From contig JAAZGX010000190.1 in NCBI GenBank assembly GCA_012511005.1, positions 1 to 16,773 of the forward strand: a stretch of DNA of 16,773 nt, read 5' to 3'. Below, piece by piece: positions 14,785 through 16,773 of this stretch (positions are counted from its first letter, which is position 1; every line of letters begins with the position of its first letter). The notes below the pieces were generated by a model. It did not search any database and was not told the origin of the DNA. It saw nothing but the letters and a program-made list of their open reading frames with translations. A program made the position numbers and the translations under genes. The DNA is from Clostridiales bacterium. GTDB lineage: Bacteria > Bacillota > Clostridia > Oscillospirales > Acutalibacteraceae.

Positions 14785-15946
14785 AACACAACTTAACAAG
14801 GCTGCCGAAAAATTTAAGAATTTACTTCAATTACAAGCAGAGAGAAATGAGAAAATTAAACAGACGAAAGAATTTACAGATTACACTGCTCTTGATAAAA
14901 TCGTAATAGGAATTTGCACGGGAGACGGAATAGGACCCGTTATTACAAAGCAATCTGCAAAAGTACTTATGAACATCTTAAAAGATGATGTAGAAAAAGG
15001 CAAGATTGAATTTAAGTATATCGAGGGCTTAACGATTGAAAACAGAGTTGCCGCTCTTAAAGCTATTCCGGACGATGTTTTAGAGGAGCTTAAAAGCTGT
15101 GATGTAATATTAAAAGGTCCCACAACAACGCCGCAACAGGGCGACGGACTGCCGAACATTGAAAGCGCTAATGTCGCTATGCGAAAAGAGCTTGACCTTT
15201 TTGCAAATGTCCGCCCCGTAAAGGTTAAAGAAGAAGGCATTGACTGGACATTTTTCAGAGAGAATACAGAGGGCGCGTATGCCGTCGGCTCAATGGGAAT
15301 AAATGTTGATGATGAGCTTGCTATTGACTTTGTTGTAACTACTACAGAGGGTACAGAGCGTATTGCCCGCCTTGCCTATGAATTTGCTAAAAACAATAAA
15401 AAAGAAAGGGTTTCTATTGTTACAAAGGCAAATGTAATAAAAACGACGGACGGCAAATTTCTTAACCTATGTAAAGATATAGGAAAAGAGTACCCCGATA
15501 TATTGACAGATGAATGGTACATAGATATTATGACCGCAAAGCTTATTGACAAAAAGCGCAGAACAGATTTTAAGGTATTTATACTTCCTAATCTTTACGG
15601 TGATATTATTACAGATGAAGCGGCAGAATTTCAAGGCGGTGTAGGCACAGCAGGCAGTGCAAATATCGGCAAACGATACGCTATGTTTGAGGCTATACAC
15701 GGCTCTGCTCCAAGAATGGTTACAGAGGGCAGAGATAAATATGCAGACCCTTGCTCTATGCTTCGCGCATCTGCTATGCTCCTTTCTCATATAGGTTATA
15801 TCAAGGAAAGTGAAATACTTGAGGAAGCTTTGGACATTTGTATGTTCAAGGAGAAAAAGCTCGCTATAACGGGACGGGACACGGGCTGTACATGTGAGCA
15901 GTTTGGCGAATATGTGACAGAAACTTTAGAAAAATTGTTGGAATAA
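14777..15946 (+). CDS. icd: Isocitrate dehydrogenase, probably NAD-dependent
   Basis: A 389-residue member of the isocitrate/isopropylmalate dehydrogenase family that decarboxylates isocitrate to 2-oxoglutarate. I choose ATG 14777 because AAAGGAC lies about 9 bases upstream; it overlaps the aconitase stop by 8 bases, implying coupling. Visible: CTGDGIGP (47-54), substrate arginines near 136 and 146 (ANVRPV), RENTEGAY (161-168), K217 in TKAN, metal ligands D250, D276 and D280 (YGDIITDEA), FEAIHGSAP (304-312). At the cofactor-specificity site, positions equivalent to E. coli K344/Y345 are R313/M314, and the C-terminal TYDxxR element of NADP enzymes is replaced by GRDTGCTCEQF, closer to the IDH3/NAD type. 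NAD is therefore the likelier cofactor. Isopropylmalate dehydrogenase is an alternative, but those lack this ~40-residue N-extension, and no leu genes are near. Confidence 0.88.
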   Translation: MTETQLNKAAEKFKNLLQLQAERNEKIKQTKEFTDYTALDKIVIGICTGDGIGPVITKQSAKVLMNILKDDVEKGKIEFKYIEGLTIENRVAALKAIPDDVLEELKSCDVILKGPTTTPQQGDGLPNIESANVAMRKELDLFANVRPVKVKEEGIDWTFFRENTEGAYAVGSMGINVDDELAIDFVVTTTEGTERIARLAYEFAKNNKKERVSIVTKANVIKTTDGKFLNLCKDIGKEYPDILTDEWYIDIMTAKLIDKKRRTDFKVFILPNLYGDIITDEAAEFQGGVGTAGSANIGKRYAMFEAIHGSAPRMVTEGRDKYADPCSMLRASAMLLSHIGYIKESEILEEALDICMFKEKKLAITGRDTGCTCEQFGEYVTETLEKLLE

Positions 15947-15986
15947 GCGTTTTTATTTGATTACTTAGAAAAGGAATGAACAAGCG

Positions 15987-16637
15987 ATGAAAAACTGTGA
16001 GCAACACATATCTCCACAGGTGGTTAAAAGGCTGCCTCGTTATTACCGCTATCTTGAAGATATGCTTGAAGCAGGACTTGTAAGAACTTCCTCTAAAGAG
16101 CTTTCTGCAAAATCGGGTCTTACCGCCTCCCAAATAAGGCAGGACTTAAACTGTTTCGGCGGTTTTGGTCAACAAGGATATGGTTATAATGTTGAACAGC
16201 TTTATAACGAAATTGGCAGAATTCTTGCTCTTGATAATAAAAATAAAACTATTCTTATAGGCGCCGGCAATCTTGGCAGGGCAGTTGCTTTGCATATGGA
16301 TTTTGATAGAAAGGGTTTTAAGCTTATTGGTATTTTTGATAAGAATGAAGCTGTTTCAGGTCAGCTTGTAGGTCATATTCCTATAAGGCACATAAGCGGT
16401 CTTGACGATTTTTGTCTTGAAAACAAGCCTACCATAGCCGTTTTATGCGTTCCTAAGGATAACGCCAAAGAACTTTCCGCCAACCTTTACAATTTAGGTG
16501 TTAAAGGCTTTTGGAACTTTACCCACTATGATATAGCGAATAAATATTCTGATATTGCAGTTGAAAATGTTCATTTAAGCGATTCTTTAATGACGCTTTG
16601 CTACAAGATAAACAGGCTTGATGAGGTCGAAACATGA
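15987..16637 (+). CDS. rex: Redox-sensing transcriptional repressor Rex
   Basis: A 216-residue homodimeric repressor that binds DNA when NAD+ is high and lets go when NADH rises, controlling fermentation and NADH-oxidising genes. The N-terminal winged helix is at about 10-75 (RLPRYYRYLEDM, SSKELSAKSGLTASQIRQDLNCFG, then FGQQGYGY in the wing). The Rossmann domain begins ILIGAGNLGRAVA (89-101), with acidic IGIFDKN (114-120) after the second strand, the pattern for NAD(H) over NADP(H). The last ~15 residues form the domain-swapped helix. Start ATG has AAGGAA about 10 bases upstream. The gene begins 40 bases after icd with no hairpin between, and its TGA overlaps the next gene's ATG by 4 bases, so it likely sits inside the acn operon. 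Confidence 0.96.
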   Translation: MKNCEQHISPQVVKRLPRYYRYLEDMLEAGLVRTSSKELSAKSGLTASQIRQDLNCFGGFGQQGYGYNVEQLYNEIGRILALDNKNKTILIGAGNLGRAVALHMDFDRKGFKLIGIFDKNEAVSGQLVGHIPIRHISGLDDFCLENKPTIAVLCVPKDNAKELSANLYNLGVKGFWNFTHYDIANKYSDIAVENVHLSDSLMTLCYKINRLDEVET

Positions 16638-16773
16638 AGAAGTTAATGAACATTGATATAATAGACATTATTCCTTTTTCAAAAGGGCTTATTGTCGCAA
16701 GAAAAGATGTGCTTAAAAACGGCTCTGTAAAAGTCTCCTTTATTGGGTATGATGTCAAGCTTGAAAGAGCGTC
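16634..16773 (+). CDS. Unrecognised protein, 5' end only
   Basis: Starts at ATG 16634 inside the stop codon of rex (ATGA overlap) and stays open for 46 codons to the window edge. The visible start reads MKKLMNIDIIDIIPFSKG, then VARKDVLKNGSVKVSFIGYDVKLERA. It has no signal peptide or membrane segment; the pattern of short hydrophobic stretches (IIDIIPF, VKVSFIGYDV) suggests alternating strands. I do not recognise the family. Its overlap with rex implies translational coupling and a shared transcript. Confidence 0.7.
   Translation, partial: MKKLMNIDIIDIIPFSKGLIVARKDVLKNGSVKVSFIGYDVKLERA

Overview
This window looks like a chromosomal segment of a low-GC, anaerobic Bacillota, most likely a gut-type Clostridia near the Oscillospiraceae/Ruminococcaceae. 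That placement is inferred from AT-rich intergenic DNA, strong AGGAGG-type ribosome sites, occasional TTG/GTG starts, and Gram-positive markers (IreB, Rex, a TepA-like protease, SpoIIIE/FtsK, a BspA-like LRR surface protein with dockerin-like modules). No tRNA, rRNA, CRISPR array, phage gene or insertion sequence was seen, and no gene looks broken. Two genes are cut by the window edges.

Layout. (1) 1-248: 3' end of an ABC transporter ATPase on +, followed by a strong hairpin. (2) 397-3687, minus strand: a tightly overlapping three-gene operon encoding an amino-sugar kinase, a SIS-domain phosphosugar-binding protein and a GH84 beta-N-acetylglucosaminidase without a signal peptide. It is driven by a near-consensus promoter at 3711-3739. 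(3) 3811-5256, plus strand: a divergent neutral-ceramidase-like zinc hydrolase, also without a signal peptide. (4) 5362-7467, minus: a secreted LRR protein ending in a duplicated dockerin-like module, with its own promoter embedded in a 9-bp-arm palindrome. (5) 7633-8188, minus: ireB, whose start is reassigned here, and a 98-residue unknown protein, closed by a textbook terminator. (6) 8287-12626, minus: a TepA-like Clp-family serine protease, undecaprenyl-diphosphatase UppP and an FtsK/SpoIIIE translocase, very closely spaced. (7) 12844-16773, plus: aconitase, isocitrate dehydrogenase, the NADH-sensing repressor Rex and the start of an unrecognised gene, also closely packed.

How they work together. 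Region 2 reads as cytoplasmic release and phosphorylation of GlcNAc-type sugars; no transporter for them is in view. Region 6 combines envelope lipid-carrier recycling, a cytosolic protease-like protein and septal DNA translocation. Region 7 makes 2-oxoglutarate from citrate (the oxidative half-branch of the TCA cycle, typically for glutamate). It places an IDH that looks NAD-dependent in one probable transcript with the NADH sensor Rex, so redox feedback is plausible.

Most functions are ordinary housekeeping or accessory metabolism. The less ordinary points are the cytosolic GH84 operon facing a cytosolic ceramidase-like enzyme, the ireB neighbour of unknown function standing where ruvX is often found, the acidic tail on FtsK, the acn-icd-rex arrangement, and the promoter palindromes. 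I found no clearly new defence or mobile system.
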